Part shown: piece after piece, positions 1 to 12,520 of the stretch | How positions within the stretch are numbered: the first letter of the stretch is position 1 | Layout: each line of letters opens with the position of its first letter | Source: Datisca glomerata | Lineage: Eukaryota; Streptophyta; Magnoliopsida; Cucurbitales; Datiscaceae | Reading direction: 5' to 3' | Length of the DNA: 64,000 nucleotides | Assembly: GCA_003255025.1 (NCBI GenBank) | Contig: QANY01008257.1 | Coordinates: 258,019-322,018, forward strand | Notes under the pieces: model-generated | Seen by the model: the letters and a program-made list of their open reading frames with translations, nothing else | Told to the model about the DNA's origin: nothing | Databases searched by the model: none | Program-made: the position numbers and the translations under genes

Positions 1-780
1 ATTCTTTATGGAGAATACTAAGAAAGGTCAACTACTGACCAGACATGGAATTACTCTCTCCAAGGAACAATATCCTAAGACACCTCAGGAGAAAGAGAAT
101 ATGATAAATGTTCCATATGTTTCAACAGTTAGAAGTCTCATGTATGACATGTTGTGTACGATACCCGACATCTGTTATGCTGTGAGAATTGTCAGTCATT
201 ATCAATCGAATCCAGGTTTGAAACACTGGATTGCAGTAAAATACATATTTAAGTATCTTAGGAGAACGAGAAACTACATGTTTGTATATTCAGGTGGATA
301 CCTGAACGCTACTAGATATACTGATTCTGATTTTCAATCAAATAGAAATAGTCGAAAGGTCGACGTCTGTATCAGTATTCACCCTGGACGCAGGAGCTGT
401 AGTCTTAAAAAATATTAAACAATCCAACATTGCAGATTCCACTATGGAAACCGAATATATAACGGCTGTAAAGCCGTGAAAGAAGCGGTATTACTCAGAA
501 AGTTCTATACTGATAAGAAAATAATTTCATATTTGGACAAGCCACGGATCAACAGTGGGGCGGTAGCGAATTCCAAGGAACCGAGGAGTCACAAGAGGGG
601 CAAGCACATAGAAATGTAATATCATCTTGTAAAAGAGATCGTGCATTGAGAGGATATGACTGTTATGAAGATAACGTCGGAAAAGAACCTGACTAATCTT
701 TTTACAAAGACACTTCCTGCGAAGTTATTTGAGGGTCACGTGCGTAACATGAGATTGAGAGAAATGCCATATTTGCTTTA
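1..780 (+). pseudogene. Ty1/copia pol 3' end (RT tail and RNase H), degenerate
   Basis: The longest open stretch is 8-418. It reads as the end of a copia reverse transcriptase and the start of RNase H: an S-x-M-Y-x-M-L-C-T-x-P-D-I-C-Y-A-V block at about residues 43-59, a W-x-A-V-K-x-I-x-K-Y-L-R block, and Y-T-D-S-D-F-Q carrying the RNase H aspartates at about 105-111. After a frameshift the tail continues with T-E-Y-I near 450 and the typical copia end T-K-T-L-P-A-K near 705-725. Stops and shifts make it non-functional. It runs into a purine-rich tract and an LTR, so it is the 3' end of an element whose start lies outside the window. The fragment at 30326-31640 (minus strand) is the same family. 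Confidence 0.88.
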
Positions 781-793
781 GGGAAGTGAGAGA
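781..793 (+). promoter_or_regulatory. Polypurine tract of copia family A
   Basis: A purine-only run (gggaagtgagaga) lies one base before the LTR start TGTTG. This is where the plus-strand primer of an LTR retrotransposon is expected. The call rests on position and composition only. Confidence 0.5.
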
Positions 794-794
794 T

Positions 795-3066
795 TGTTGA
801 AGGTAATGCCCTCAAAGCATAAGTATTGATATTTTGATATGAAATTTAATGAGTATTACATTTTTCTTATAATTATTCTTTAAATTATTGTTGAATAATT
901 TATATAAATATATGAAAATTTCATATTCGTTAATGAAACTATGACCTTTATTAGTACGTGAGAATTAAGATCATAGATAATGAATAAAATTGACAGCAAC
1001 ATATTAAAATATGAAATCTTTAATGAATGGGTGCTAGTACGCTTCACTAAGCATTATAAATGCGTGCGATCTAGATTTGTATCATTAATGTATATAGACA
1101 TTTTAGTGAAGATACTTTATATAATATGATTATATATGACTGGACCGATGTGAATTAATATATTTATCAACGTGTCATTTATCATAAAGATTTAATACAC
1201 ATTAATTCGATGATCATATATGTAGATCAGTCTGAATCTTGAGTAGCCATGAACTCCTATGCATGTCTACGGAATCTTCTGATTCACTCGTTAAGGTTTG
1301 TTTGTAAAACATGCTAGTGACTTTTATTTTAGAGAATTTAGTGACGTGGATGACTGAGAACATATTCTTGCAAGAATTGAAATCCAAGCTTTCCTAACAG
1401 ATCGTATAGTAGTTCCCCTAAGTGTTAGTTCTGAAACTGAATGATTATTGAAGTCAAATTTATAATAAGATTATAAATTAGCCATTCACTAGTGGATTCA
1501 TAGTACTTAAGGATCAAGAGGTATTTAGAGGGGTAATACAATAATTTTGACCAGCTCTAATTTATGAACTAATAATTGAAGAACAAAAATACATGAAATG
1601 ATTATATTAGTGAACTACATAAGAATACTCTGTAAATACATTCTATAATTACTAAGAGTTCAATTTCATATGTATAGTAGAATAATAATAAAATTAATAA
1701 ATAAGATTATTTAATTAAAGAGTTTAATTAATAATATGGTTTATTGGAGCTTAAGAATATAGGTCCATGATCCTTAAGTCACATCTATACTACGCAGTCT
1801 AGATTGTGAATATTTCAGGACATAAGAAAAGGATTGACTTGCAATTGAATTTTTATTCTGAAGCAAGTACATAATTATGTGTGATTAATTAATTAAGAAT
1901 TAATTAATTAAATTATTTATATATATAAATTTAATTTTTAGAAATTATATATATAAATAATTAACGATTATTTTTCTAATTATCGATAAATGAGAGAAAA
2001 TATCTAATTTATAAAATTAGATAATTAAGCAATTATTAGATAATAATTTGAATCAACCAAATCTGTTATTTGTGAAATAACAGATAATTTAGTTGATAGA
2101 AATAATCATATATGTTAATTTTGAATTAACTGATATTTAAATATCTATCTGATTAAAATAAACATTTACTTTGTAGTAATTGTCACGTGTCAATCAATGA
2201 TTGAGAAACATTGATCACCATGGATTGTTATAGTGTCATGTGGCACTACAACAGTAGGCGTGTAACACTGCAGTGTCACACAACATTGCTGTGTGACATA
2301 ACACAAAGTGTCATGAGGCACTATGATGGTTTACACCAATGGCACTGCTGTGTGGCACCTTAGTTGTGCACCATTATACAGTGAGTTCCACTGTATAGGA
2401 TAATTTAAAATTAAATATTATTTTTTAGTTATCTCTAAATATCTGATACGCCATTATCTAAAAAATATACATATATTATTTTAATGACCTCAGTTGATGA
2501 AGAAGTTTATCAATTCATCAATCAAGAATTGAATGGAGAACACCGTTAGTGTGAAAGTAATTTTTCTCTGCGATTAAAAGTTGATCAAATTTTTAAAAGA
2601 ATAATCATCGCGTTCTTTTAGAAAATCATCTTCCTAAAGTCATTCTTAGTAAATCTCTAGATCTCGTGTGTTGAGTACATCTAGAGATATAAAAAGTGGC
2701 TGATAATATTATACATATGCCACACGTCCTAGTGCGTTGAGCATTGACTTAAATTTTTTTGATGTGGATCTTAGAGTATACTATTCGTTGGAACGGTTTC
2801 GTGGGACGAAAGATCGATCGATTTCGCAAGGACGCTTGATATAGACTATAAGAGGTATATGATTCTTAAACTTGTATGTTATAAATTCAATGTATAAATA
2901 TATAATAGATCCTGACTGATTGAAAAAGATTTTTTGATAAAAAGTTTTTATCGCGGCGTTGTGCAAGTTTGGTTTTATTAAAAGATTTGATCTTTATTAA
3001 AAATTTAATTTTTTAAATGGCCACGCAATACACGCTTTCACCGCACACGTGCTGCGACAACCAACA
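795..3066 (+). repeat. 3' LTR of copia family A (about 2.27 kb)
   Basis: It begins TGTTG after the purine tract and ends CCAACA, giving short inverted ends. Diverged copies of the same sequence occur on the minus strand at 33194-34555 (first part) and 29569-about 30325 (last part), and on the plus strand at 40417-41754 (last part). Inside are a very AT-rich block with TTAATTAA-type inverted repeats (about 1880-2110) and a cluster of short CACTGCAGTG / GTGTCACATGGCAC-like dyads (about 2180-2400). It is long for a copia LTR. No coding sequence was recognised. Confidence 0.85.
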
Positions 3067-3101
3067 CTATAAACTAAATTAATCACCATTACATAGTAAA
3101 A

Positions 3102-3453
3102 CTACTTGGCACCTATGACAATAAGGCCTATAATTAGAATTACAAAAAACATAATGGAAACTTGGAAAAGAAATCTCATTTGTTTAAGTTCTTCCTTAAG
3201 GTCTTTTAATTCCTTGACTTCGGAGATATCATTGTCCTAGGCCTTGTTTTCAATAACAAAATCGTTTATTTCTTCGACCGGGTTACACCATCCATTAAAC
3301 CCACTTATGTCGTCTTGACAACAATAATATAACATATGTTTATTTTATAAGACTTAGAAATCTTGACAGCAGTCTTTCTTCCACACCGACATCTTTTATT
3401 AAAATATCATAGTCCATCATGGACAAAGCCACGGACACACTTGAACTTGACAT
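3102..3453 (-). pseudogene. Small GRF-type zinc-finger protein with C-terminal membrane segment, broken
   Basis: The minus strand has an ATG at 3453 followed by a serine-rich start (MSSSSVSV). After a frameshift comes C-R-C-G-R-K-T-A-V-K, the first half of a GRF zinc finger. A second shift restores Y-Y-C-C and then G-F-N-G-W-C-N-P, the usual second half. An acidic helical stretch (E-V-K-E-L-K-D-L-K-E-E-L-K) and a hydrophobic C-terminal segment (F-F-V-I-L-I-I-G-L-I-V-I-G) follow, with the stop at 3102-3104. This order is typical of small plant GRF zinc-finger proteins, many of which sit in or near transposons. Two frame changes and an in-frame TAG make it a pseudogene. The zinc-finger reading is fairly secure; its role is unknown. 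Confidence 0.68.
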
Positions 3454-6400
3454 CTTCAATTACCTAAACATATAAAAAATAAGAGCACCTAATTTACAAC
3501 ACAAATCAATCATCAATTCTAAACAACCAACATACTACTTTTTCACTAACACAGAGCTACATTCCACTGTTTCACTAACACAGAGTTACAAATCATGCAT
3601 TTCTGCTGCTCTGAAATCTGAATGGACAAGGGTTGCTATGTGCATATTTATATCCTTTTGCATTTTTGTAAGACATTGATGTGGTTTCAGCAAACAAAAG
3701 TTTCATTGACAACATATCAGAAATCGGTTCTTCATTGACAACACTCTGAAGCTTCATCAACCAGAAGTTTCAGCAAACGGAAATCAAACGCAATAATCAC
3801 CAGATCGACTTACTAAATCATAATAATAGAGCAGAAAATAAGACCACAGATAAAAAATTTCAGCAAACAGAAATTTCAGAAAACAGAAAAATCATAACAC
3901 AGAACCGAAAAAATTACCCAGACAGAACATAAATTTCAGAAAAAATATAAAAACTTACCCAAACAGAAAAACTCAAATCAGTGGAAAAACCTACCCAAAT
4001 CGCAGAAAAACTTACCCAAATCGCGAATCGCGGAACTGGAATACTCACCCAAACTGTTTGTTCTTAGCGGTGGTGTTTCATGGTTGTGCTTCGCGGAGGT
4101 GCTTCGAGTGGTGCTTCACATCCTTCGCCGTTCTTCTTCTTTGCTTCGTCGTCTTTGCTCTTCGTGAGTTCCTCTCCTCTCCTTCGGGTTAAAGTGATGG
4201 GTTTGATACAAGCCAAATATCCGGATATAACCCGGAACCCATTAATAAAAAAATTAATTCAGAGTAGTATTAAAATAAATTTACCGCCATTAAAAAAAAT
4301 AACGATTTTAAATTTTTTGGTCTATAAAATAAAATGTTAAAAGAAGTTTATATATATTTTGAAACTAGATGAGATATTATATTTTTTAGGTAAGAGAGTG
4401 TACTGTTTATTTTTTTTTTTATAGAAGATAAAGTATATGAGAAGTTTGTGTAATTTTAAATATAGAAGTGCGTGCTATTATAATTTAGATAAATTATAGG
4501 GATCTCAGTGTAATTTAAAAATTAAGCGTATGATTTTTTCGTAGAAAAAGCACATGATATTGGAGGGCCACCAAAAAAGGTGGAACAGTGGCTGGAAATA
4601 ACGGCTAGTAAATTCATAGAAAGAGGAGTCTTCAAGTGCTTAATTTATCTGTGGAACTCTTCTTTTGGAGGCAAACTGTTATCTATCAGGAAAAGAGTAA
4701 CTAGACCGAAAAGCAAAGGTGTTGCTCATATTTCAAGTGAAAATTTTCTCTACTTTGATTTTAGACTTGATTAAATTTTACTGACTAATTCTATGATAAA
4801 CAAGTTATAGATCAAGATTTATTTGTTCAATTGATGTATCAATCATTTATAAATTTATTTTACTAAATATCAACATTTAAATTAATGACAGATCACATAA
4901 AATATAATATATAATTTAATTGGTCTATGATCATTCAAATTACATTTCGTATAAGTTAAAAGTTTGATTATTTTATTTGAGTCATGTGTTAAGAAACCAT
5001 AACATTTTTTAACAAAGAACGCAACCGATCTCTCTCGACTCTTTCTTCGGGCGTGAGAGTGAGCAAACACCATTGAAATCAAACATGCAATGCGTGCGCT
5101 ATACAACCACATTCCCGTAATTAACAATATACTACTTTCAGGTTACAGAGGTATAATTATCCGTAATTGTTGAGTTATCAAATTATAGCATAACTAGTCG
5201 ATTCAATTTTTTAAATTTAACGACAATGATGACGCCACTAAATTTTTGAGAAAATAAAATATTGGCATATATCATTTCAACAAATTTTAAGATTTTAGTT
5301 AATTAAAATTTATTTTTCGAAATGATAAAATTTTTATGAGAAGTGAGAGAATTATGAGTTAAACAAACCATATCTTAGATATCGATATATGGCATTTATC
5401 ATCTGTAAACAGATGAAATTTTGAAAAAAAAAAAGATACTTTGTCATGGTTGTCAAAGATTAGTTGAATATTGATTCAACTCTGTTTGTATGATACGGTC
5501 TAGTCAAGGAAGGGGGAAAAATAAAAATAACAAAAAAAAGGAAAGAATAGAAAAGGGTGGTCAGTAGGTCTATTATTCCCTTGAGTATTGTAAGTTATCA
5601 ACAATTCCAGCCAAAACAATATCCAATCCCACCTGTTCCTCTACATGGGAACCTCTCACATGATGTAAAGAGAATGATTAGACAACACAACTATGTTTTT
5701 GAAGTTTCTTTCTTAAATGAGCAATTTTTTAGTGATGACATATACCTTTTCAAAATTCATAATCATGAAAATTTGAATATTTATATCTCCCTCGTCGGAC
5801 ATTATCTAGCATGAAAATTTGAATATTTATATAAAAAAAGCCAAGAAAGTTTTACTTTTGATCAAAAATGGTCCGTAGACTTTTTCCAACAATTATGCTG
5901 CTCAAATTTTATTTTAATCTCTCTTGGTCATTCCATCGTTCCCTTAGATAATCTTCCCTTAGTATATGTTTTACACGGCCACCGTTTGTTTACATATATC
6001 ATGACATTTTTTTTTACTTCTAATTGTTTAAATTTTGTCTATTATCCATATGAGCAAATCATATCAAAATGTTGGAGTCACTAAATAGAAATGAAAGTAA
6101 AAGTTTATGGGTAAAAATAACTGAGTTTAATCATTTTAGTTCGTGTAAGCAAATTTTATTACATCAAATGGATTATAAACGTTAGTTCAAGTGGATGGAT
6201 AACAAATTTTACTTCTACAGTTGTTAGATCAGCAACTAATGACAAAAGACAACAAAGCTTTGAGAAAAGCTATTTTCTATCTGTACTATACGAAGAAATA
6301 CTAAAATATGATTTTGTCCTTTGTCATCTATCTTGATTCTAAATATATAATGGATTTGAAATACCAATTAACAAAGTCTGACAGTAGCAAAACTGCATAT

Positions 6401-6710
6401 AATTAAGTCAATGTGTGATGACACCATCTGCTTATGTTTTATATATATATAAAATTGACTCTCGAAATATTATTAGCTCCACTAATTTGACTCTAACTTC
6501 ATTGTACAAGTTTTTGGGTGTTATTTCAAACCATTTTGTAAACGTCAGAAAACTATCTATCACGAAATTCTTGAATAACCTTTATGAGTTGTTGACTTAA
6601 GTTCGAAATTTCGCTGTTAATATGCACTTATTAAACACTAATATGAAGTTAATTTATATTGCATATCCCATCAGTTTTAATATGCAGCAAACTCACTCGA
6701 AGATGGAATA
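3454..6710. other. AT-rich stretch, no gene recognised
   Basis: About 3480-4080 (read on the minus strand) could be leader or flank of the GRF zinc-finger gene. A small plus-strand frame at 4080-4340 has low-complexity Ser/Phe composition, and frames at 4580-4774, 5557-5814 and 6415-6600 have no recognisable motif. No transposon ends or RNA genes were seen. Confidence 0.6.
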
Positions 6711-7195
6711 TGTGGGAATCCAAAATTTACTTGGGCCGAAGCCCAATACACAATATGTGATTATAGACAAGGCCTAGACCATTCTTAAATCAAGGCTCTT
6801 CTGTTTAGGCCAAGGTCCTAAGATTCGAGGTCCCTCCACCACTATAATTGAGGCTACCTTGGCCGAATACTATAAGAGAAACAAATCTATAGACGAATCT
6901 TCACGATTATAGAAATTTCATGAATAGTCTTCATTCCTTATTAGAATAGAGTAAAGTGTTACACTCAACACGGATGAACCATCATTTAGAAACCCTTATA
7001 AATAGATTGTGCCCCATTCGCTTAGGTATGCATTCTCTCATTGTTCAATGCATTCTCTAAAAATCCTCTATTAACTTGATCATCAGAGTGTATTAGGATG
7101 GGTACTCCACCAGTATCGAGTTCATACTTCGTCAACATTCTTTGCTTGCAGGTTATAAATTCATCATCAAATGACACATGGAAATACATTTGACT
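6711..7195 (+). repeat. 5' LTR of Tat-1
   Basis: It aligns by eye with 15769-16366. Shared blocks include aaaatttacttgg near the start, gaggtccctc, accatcatttagaaaccc and agttcatcatcaa-type runs. It lacks about 110 bp present in the middle of the 3' copy. A TATAAATA box lies at 6997-7004. Confidence 0.8.
6997..7004 (+). promoter_or_regulatory. TATA box of Tat-1 LTR
   Basis: TATAAATA sits in a block conserved between the two LTRs (same octamer at 16168-16175), as expected for the LTR promoter. Confidence 0.6.
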
Positions 7196-7397
7196 GTAGA
7201 TTTTCGCATCTAGAGTTTTGATCAAGTTCACCCCGCTACTACCGTATGGTTAACAGCCGAGCTAATCCTGGACAAGACGACAATCGCGAAGATGTCTCCA
7301 TAAAAATCTCGCCAGTAATCTGGTAGATATGATAGGAGGGCAGAATGTTGGACATACAGTTCGAGCGCTGAATGTAACGACATAACCACTCAAGAAT

Positions 7398-8880
7398 GTG
7401 ACTGATCTAGCTATCCTCCTATTACTAGAAAGAGTGGAATTCATGACCAAGGAAATCGTAGACCTCAAAAGAGGTCATGTAGATGACGAGAGGCCCAATA
7501 GGAGGCGAGAACGCTTACTTAGGAGTATACATATCTGGAGCTATGTTAGAATGAGAGGCGTAGCTACACCTGACATGAGATTGCTCACTTCGTGAAGGTA
7601 GGGACCATAGTCAAAGTGCATCTCACAGTCACCGCTCAATAGGACACATTGAGATGATGTCAGATGAGAAAAGGGAAATGGAAGGAGAGTCCCAACTTTC
7701 ACAATATAAATCATATCATTTGTGTTGGTATAGAATAGTCGAGGATAAGGCCGAGAGTCGTAGTTCAGGGTTCATGCATGTGGATCGAGGATAAAATTGT
7801 TACACAAAACAACAGAAGGATGAGCTTGTTGAGCAGATAAATGACCTGCGTATAATGGTCGCCTGTCTAGACACCAAGGAAACTAGAAAGAGTAATGCCT
7901 CAGCCACAGTAGTGAGAGGTCTAATGCAGTCACCATTTGCGATAGAAATAACCTCCATGCCACCTCTAAAAAGGTTCACACTCACAAAGTTTGAAATGTT
8001 CAACATCTCTGACCATACTGACCACAGCTTGCTCTGCAAGCAGGTGATCTCAACGGTGTGTATTCCAAAGGACAAGTTAGAGGAGTTTACAAGGGGTCGT
8101 CATAACTGGTTTGGAAACCTAGAGCAACTCTCTTCATAGAACAGTTAGTAGTAAAAGGATGATTAAGGAAGCATGTGATCTCTTTACTATAGTCCAAAAG
8201 AGGGATGAATCCCTAAGGGATTACATCCACCAACTCAGCAATGAGAATATTAGGAAAATCTGATACGATGACAGAATAGTCGCGGCAACTTTTAGAAATG
8301 GGTTGATGGAAGGCACTGTTGTCTACAAGTATCAACACCATAAAAAGGTCGAATGTCTTGTTAGAATTCCTTAATAAGGCCAATGAATTTGTCATGCTAG
8401 ACGAGGAGTAGTAGGGCACACAAAAATTACCCTCGGACCAGGAGATATAATAAAGGTAGGAGGGACAAGACAAATCATAGAAATGATAGGAAGCATTCAT
8501 GAGAGAGTGTGAGTATTGCCGATACATTGGTGTGGGGGTTATCCCAGAAATCAATCCTACCACCTTTGTTTGTCATTCAGAAGGAACTCGTCCATCGCAT
8601 TTAGGGTAAACATATCTTACCTCATCCTGTGCGCCTAAAAATGAAGATAGAGAAGTGAAAGGATTAGCACAAAAACTATGATTATGACAAGAACCACAAC
8701 CACAGAATGAATGACTGCTAGAAGATGAAGCGTGAGATTGAGTCCCCAATAAACTAAGGTTTCTTAAACAAGTACATTGTAGAACAAGCAAACAAGTGTT
8801 TGAGGTTTGAAGATGAGAATAGAACCTAAGGGGATGGCATGGATATGAGAGGAGTACATGTGATCCACGAGGGATAATCA
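7398..8880 (+). pseudogene. Tat-1 gag remnant
   Basis: Open pieces at 7398-7595 and 7800-8139 read like a Tat-type gag. First comes a charged helical segment, then a run with S-P-F-A-I-E-I followed by P-P-L-K-R-F-T and F-E-M-F-N, resembling the conserved gag start in which a proline-rich linker leads into the capsid domain. Further frames to about 8560 continue in different phases and contain a C-E-Y-C pair that may come from the zinc knuckle. At least four frame changes are needed, so it cannot be translated as it stands. Gag would form the particle that packages the element's RNA. Confidence 0.62.
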
Positions 8881-10950
8881 AGTGGGCGTAGAACTAACTC
8901 AACAAGAAGAGGGCATAGAAGAGTTTCACGTTTACTTGTATTTTCGTTGAGTATTATGCCTTAGATTGATCCTTGCTAAGTATTGGATTCATGGATGAGG
9001 ATATAGTTAAAGTGCCTTATCGCATGACGATGCTCTAGTAATTTCCCTCGATGTGTCAAACCGTTAAGTCAAGCAAATAGTGGTTGACCCCAAAAGATCA
9101 ACATACATTAATTTTCCCTCCCATTGAAAAAAATGAGAATGAAAGAGACGCACATTACCAAATGAAAGCTAGAGCTCATAAGATTCAACACCTCAATGAA
9201 GGTGAAGGTCAATAACCTTATGAAGGAGTTCCTAGTGGTTGGAGAAGACTTAACCTATAATATAATAAAATTTGAAGGTCCAAACTCTAGAGGGAATAAT
9301 GGAGATTTATGGGGATAAAGCTATGGCTAGAAGCTACTACCTCACCGACATCAAACAAAAGGTGAGTCAAATAGTAATTACATAAGAGGGGCAGACCTCA
9401 GATCACCTACTATCGCAACAATCCATCCATTTGATCTCAAGAAGGTCAAAAACATAGGTTAGGACATCAAGGATCTACTGTAAAGGAATTGATCCTCTTC
9501 ATGAAGGATAAACATCAGACCTTTTACATGGAGCATTTAATCTGTCAATAATAACACACAGGATGGAGGTAGACTTGACCCATAAATGGGTCAGATAGAA
9601 GAGGAGAAAGTTCACTCATAATAGGAATGAGATCATTAATGAGGAGGTCTAGAGATTATGGAATGTGTAGGTTCATCAGGGAAGTGCATTAGCCTGACTG
9701 GTTAGACAATATGGTGGTAGTCAGAGAAAAGAATGGGAAGTGGAGAGTATGCATAGGCTTTACCAATCTGAAGAAAGCATGCCCGAATGGTAGTTTTCAT
9801 ACCTTAAGATAGATCTGTTGGTGGACGATACGACCGAGCACGAGATGTTCAGCCTAATGGATACCTTCTTTGTATATAATTATCCAACCCGCTAAACAGG
9901 AGAAGACTTTATTTGTGTTGAACAGGGAACATAGTGCTACAAAGTGATGTCTTTAAGACTAAAAATACCATGCCACCTATCAACGTATGGTCAACAGAAT
10001 GTCTTGGAAACACCTCGGGTGAACTATGGAGGTCTTCATTGATGACATGATAGTTAAGTAAGTATGCGCATAAGGTCACATATCAGACGTAAAGTAGTCT
10101 TTTTATTTATTGAATGAATATAATATAAAACTTGACCTTTCAAAATGCTCATGTGATTTTCATCATGAATGTTCCTCCAACATCTCTACAAAAGGTGAGG
10201 GATTAAGGCGAACCCCAACCAGATTAACGTGATATTAGAAATGGCCACTCCATGATTAATGAAGAAAGTTCAGACATTGAATGGCAGGTTAGCCCCATTA
10301 AGCAGGTTTATCTCGAGATTCTCAGACAAGTGTCTTCCTTTATTTGACATTTTGAAGGGCAGCAAAGTTTTAGATTGGATGACGGGTATGAAAAGCCATT
10401 TGAAAATCCTAAGAAGTACCTGATTGTGCCTCTCTTATTAAAACTCAAATAAGGTGAAACATTGTATCTGTATCTCACCATGCGACAACATGTAGTTATC
10501 TCGGTGTTGGTTTAAGAAGAAGGAAAGAATCAGTGGCGAGTATATTAAGTTAGCAAGATGCTCCAGAAGCTGAGAGAAAAAAATTCTCATATAAAAATAA
10601 TGACTTTGGGGTTGGTAACATTCACAAGAAAGCATAAACATTATTTCTAAAGCCACATAATAGTGGTTAGAAACATTGTAACCACTCAGGTCATCTTTTA
10701 CAAGTTGGAAATGTCTGGAAGATTAATAAAGCATGTCATAGAGCTGGGAGAATTCAACATCAGATATGAGCATCGTACTACAATTAAAGCATAAGCACTG
10801 TCAAAAGTTATGGTACAGATGACACCCACAAGTTGTTAGAATGCCGTAGCCACTCAGGGCCATCCTACATAAGTTTAAAATGTTTGGAAGATTGATGAAG
10901 TGGGCCGTTGAGATGGAGGATGGAGGATTTCAACAACATATATGAAAGCA
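8881..10950 (+). pseudogene. Tat-1 protease and reverse transcriptase/RNase H remnant
   Basis: The recognisable part is around 9690-10060. It holds W-L-D-N-M-V-V-V with K-N-G-K-W-R-V-C-I (RT entry motif, normally W-x-A-N-x-V-x-V then K-x-G-x-x-R-x-C-V-D), followed by L-K-K-A-C-P, and a later block resembling E-D-Y-I-D-D-M-V-V-K, which reads here as V-F-I-D-D-M-I-V-K near 10033-10060. The stretch 8881-9680 should hold the protease but no D-S/T-G motif was found. Stops are frequent. Confidence 0.62.
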
Positions 10951-12250
10951 CATGCACCAAAAAACTTTATGGTGGAGATGGAACCCGCACCCTAGGAGGA
11001 CCGACTGGTGGATCCCAATAGAGGCATATAGACTAAAGACTCGAATGAGAAACCCTCGAATGTCTATGGAAATGAGGAGAACTGTTCCGCTAGATTTCTT
11101 GCTTGAACCTTCACACTGTAGCAGGATTGACACTCTTGTTAAATTTATTTTTGAGGGAAGACCTTCTAAAGAACGTAAAGAAGCCAAGAAAACTTTAATG
11201 TATGTGACAAGATAGTAACACTGAATGAGATTTGTATAGAAATTCATATTTTGGACCGTAGGATACCTCTGCCCAATGGAGGCCCCCACGTATTAGCCGA
11301 GTTACACGAGGGGTAATGCGAGAATCACGTAGGAGGTGGGTCATCTGGAATGAGAGCCACAATGATAGGGTATTTATGGCCAATAATGGACTTAGACATT
11401 GTAGAGTATGTGACAATTTGCCGCAAACGCCAAAGATATGCTCCCATACCTAAACAACTGTAAAATAGTTCAAACATATTATCTTCCCATTGCCTTTTAT
11501 GTAGTGGGGGATGAATATTGTGGAACCGATGCATTGGAACAGAGAAGGTTTCTCCTCATGATCACTACTCTTCTATAGATGGGCAAGAGCTGAGTCCATT
11601 GCATATATAAAGGAGAATGAACTCAAAGACTTTATCTGGAAAAAATATTATATGCATATTTAGAATTATGAAGGTAATAGTCATAGAAAATGGGCCATAG
11701 TTCTTATGAAGATTTGTAAAGGAATGGTGTGACGAGTTAGGTATCTAGCTCTTCTTCTCTATAGCTCGACACGCTCATGCAAACAAGCATGCCAAAGACT
11801 CCTATAAAAGCATACTGACCAGAACAGAGAAAAGGCTCAGCCACGCCAAAGGCAAATGGGTGGAAAAGTTACTCACAATATTATGGTCACAAAGGATGAC
11901 AAAGTTAGTACCTATAGGTTAAACTCTTTATTCCCTTGTTTATGGAGCTGAAGACATGATAAGTGTTGAGATCAGGATGCCTATAGCATGGACACAACTC
12001 ATAGAAGAAGGGAGCAATGGAAAGGTGATCACACAAGCACTAGATTCTTTGGGAGACAAGAGGACAATGGTGATGATATGACTAGAAGGCTATGCAAAAA
12101 AAAAAACATCTCAGTGAGTTAATAAATGGGTAAACATCTGCAAGTTTATAGTTTGAGACTTAGTCCTCCGAAGTGTGTACTAGAATACCCAGGATCATGG
12201 TGCATGAAAGGTCTGACCCGATTGGGAGATCCGTATATAATAGTACATTA
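10951..12250 (+). pseudogene. Tat-1 integrase remnant (with end of RNase H region)
   Basis: An open piece at 10952-11215 is followed in another frame by an integrase zinc-finger-like segment: L-H-E-G-x-C-E-N-H-V-G-G near 11300, then Y-L-W-P-I-M-D-L-D. Later come I-V-I-E-N-G-P near 11675-11700 (compare the integrase core I-x-S-D-N-G) and H-A-N-K-H-A-K and S-L-V-Y-G-A-E near 11930-11955, the usual landmark at the end of the Tat integrase core. Several stops intervene. Confidence 0.7.
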
Positions 12251-12520
12251 ACAAACATGGAACCTACATTCTTCATGATTTAGATGGAAAGTCAATGAAT
12301 ACAGTTGCAGTGCCATGAGCCTTAGAATGTATTTTCACCAGATAAATTTACTTTATCTTCAAGATGTATGTTTTCTTTTTCAATAATTTTTGGCCACGCT
12401 ATTTGCTGTTATTAAAATTATCTAGTAGTGTTGAAGTAAAGACCTATTCGAAAGTAGTAAATAAAAAATAGTGTAAAACTACAAGTGGTGGCAATCGAGT
12501 CCATTAAATGCTTAGACGAA

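Noticed and set aside
4080..4340. Open frame with Ser/Phe-rich start
   Set aside because: Low complexity, no motif; it lies opposite to what looks like the leader side of the GRF gene.
4580..4774. 64-residue open frame
   Set aside because: No recognisable domain, no supporting context; length is expected by chance.
5557..5814. 85-residue open frame
   Set aside because: Composition not gene-like, no motif found.
7800..8881. Several minus-strand open frames
   Set aside because: They are opposite to the plus-strand Tat-1 gag, which has recognisable motifs.
10930..11289. Minus-strand open frame of 119 residues
   Set aside because: Overlaps the plus-strand Tat-1 RNase H/integrase remnant; treated as a shadow.
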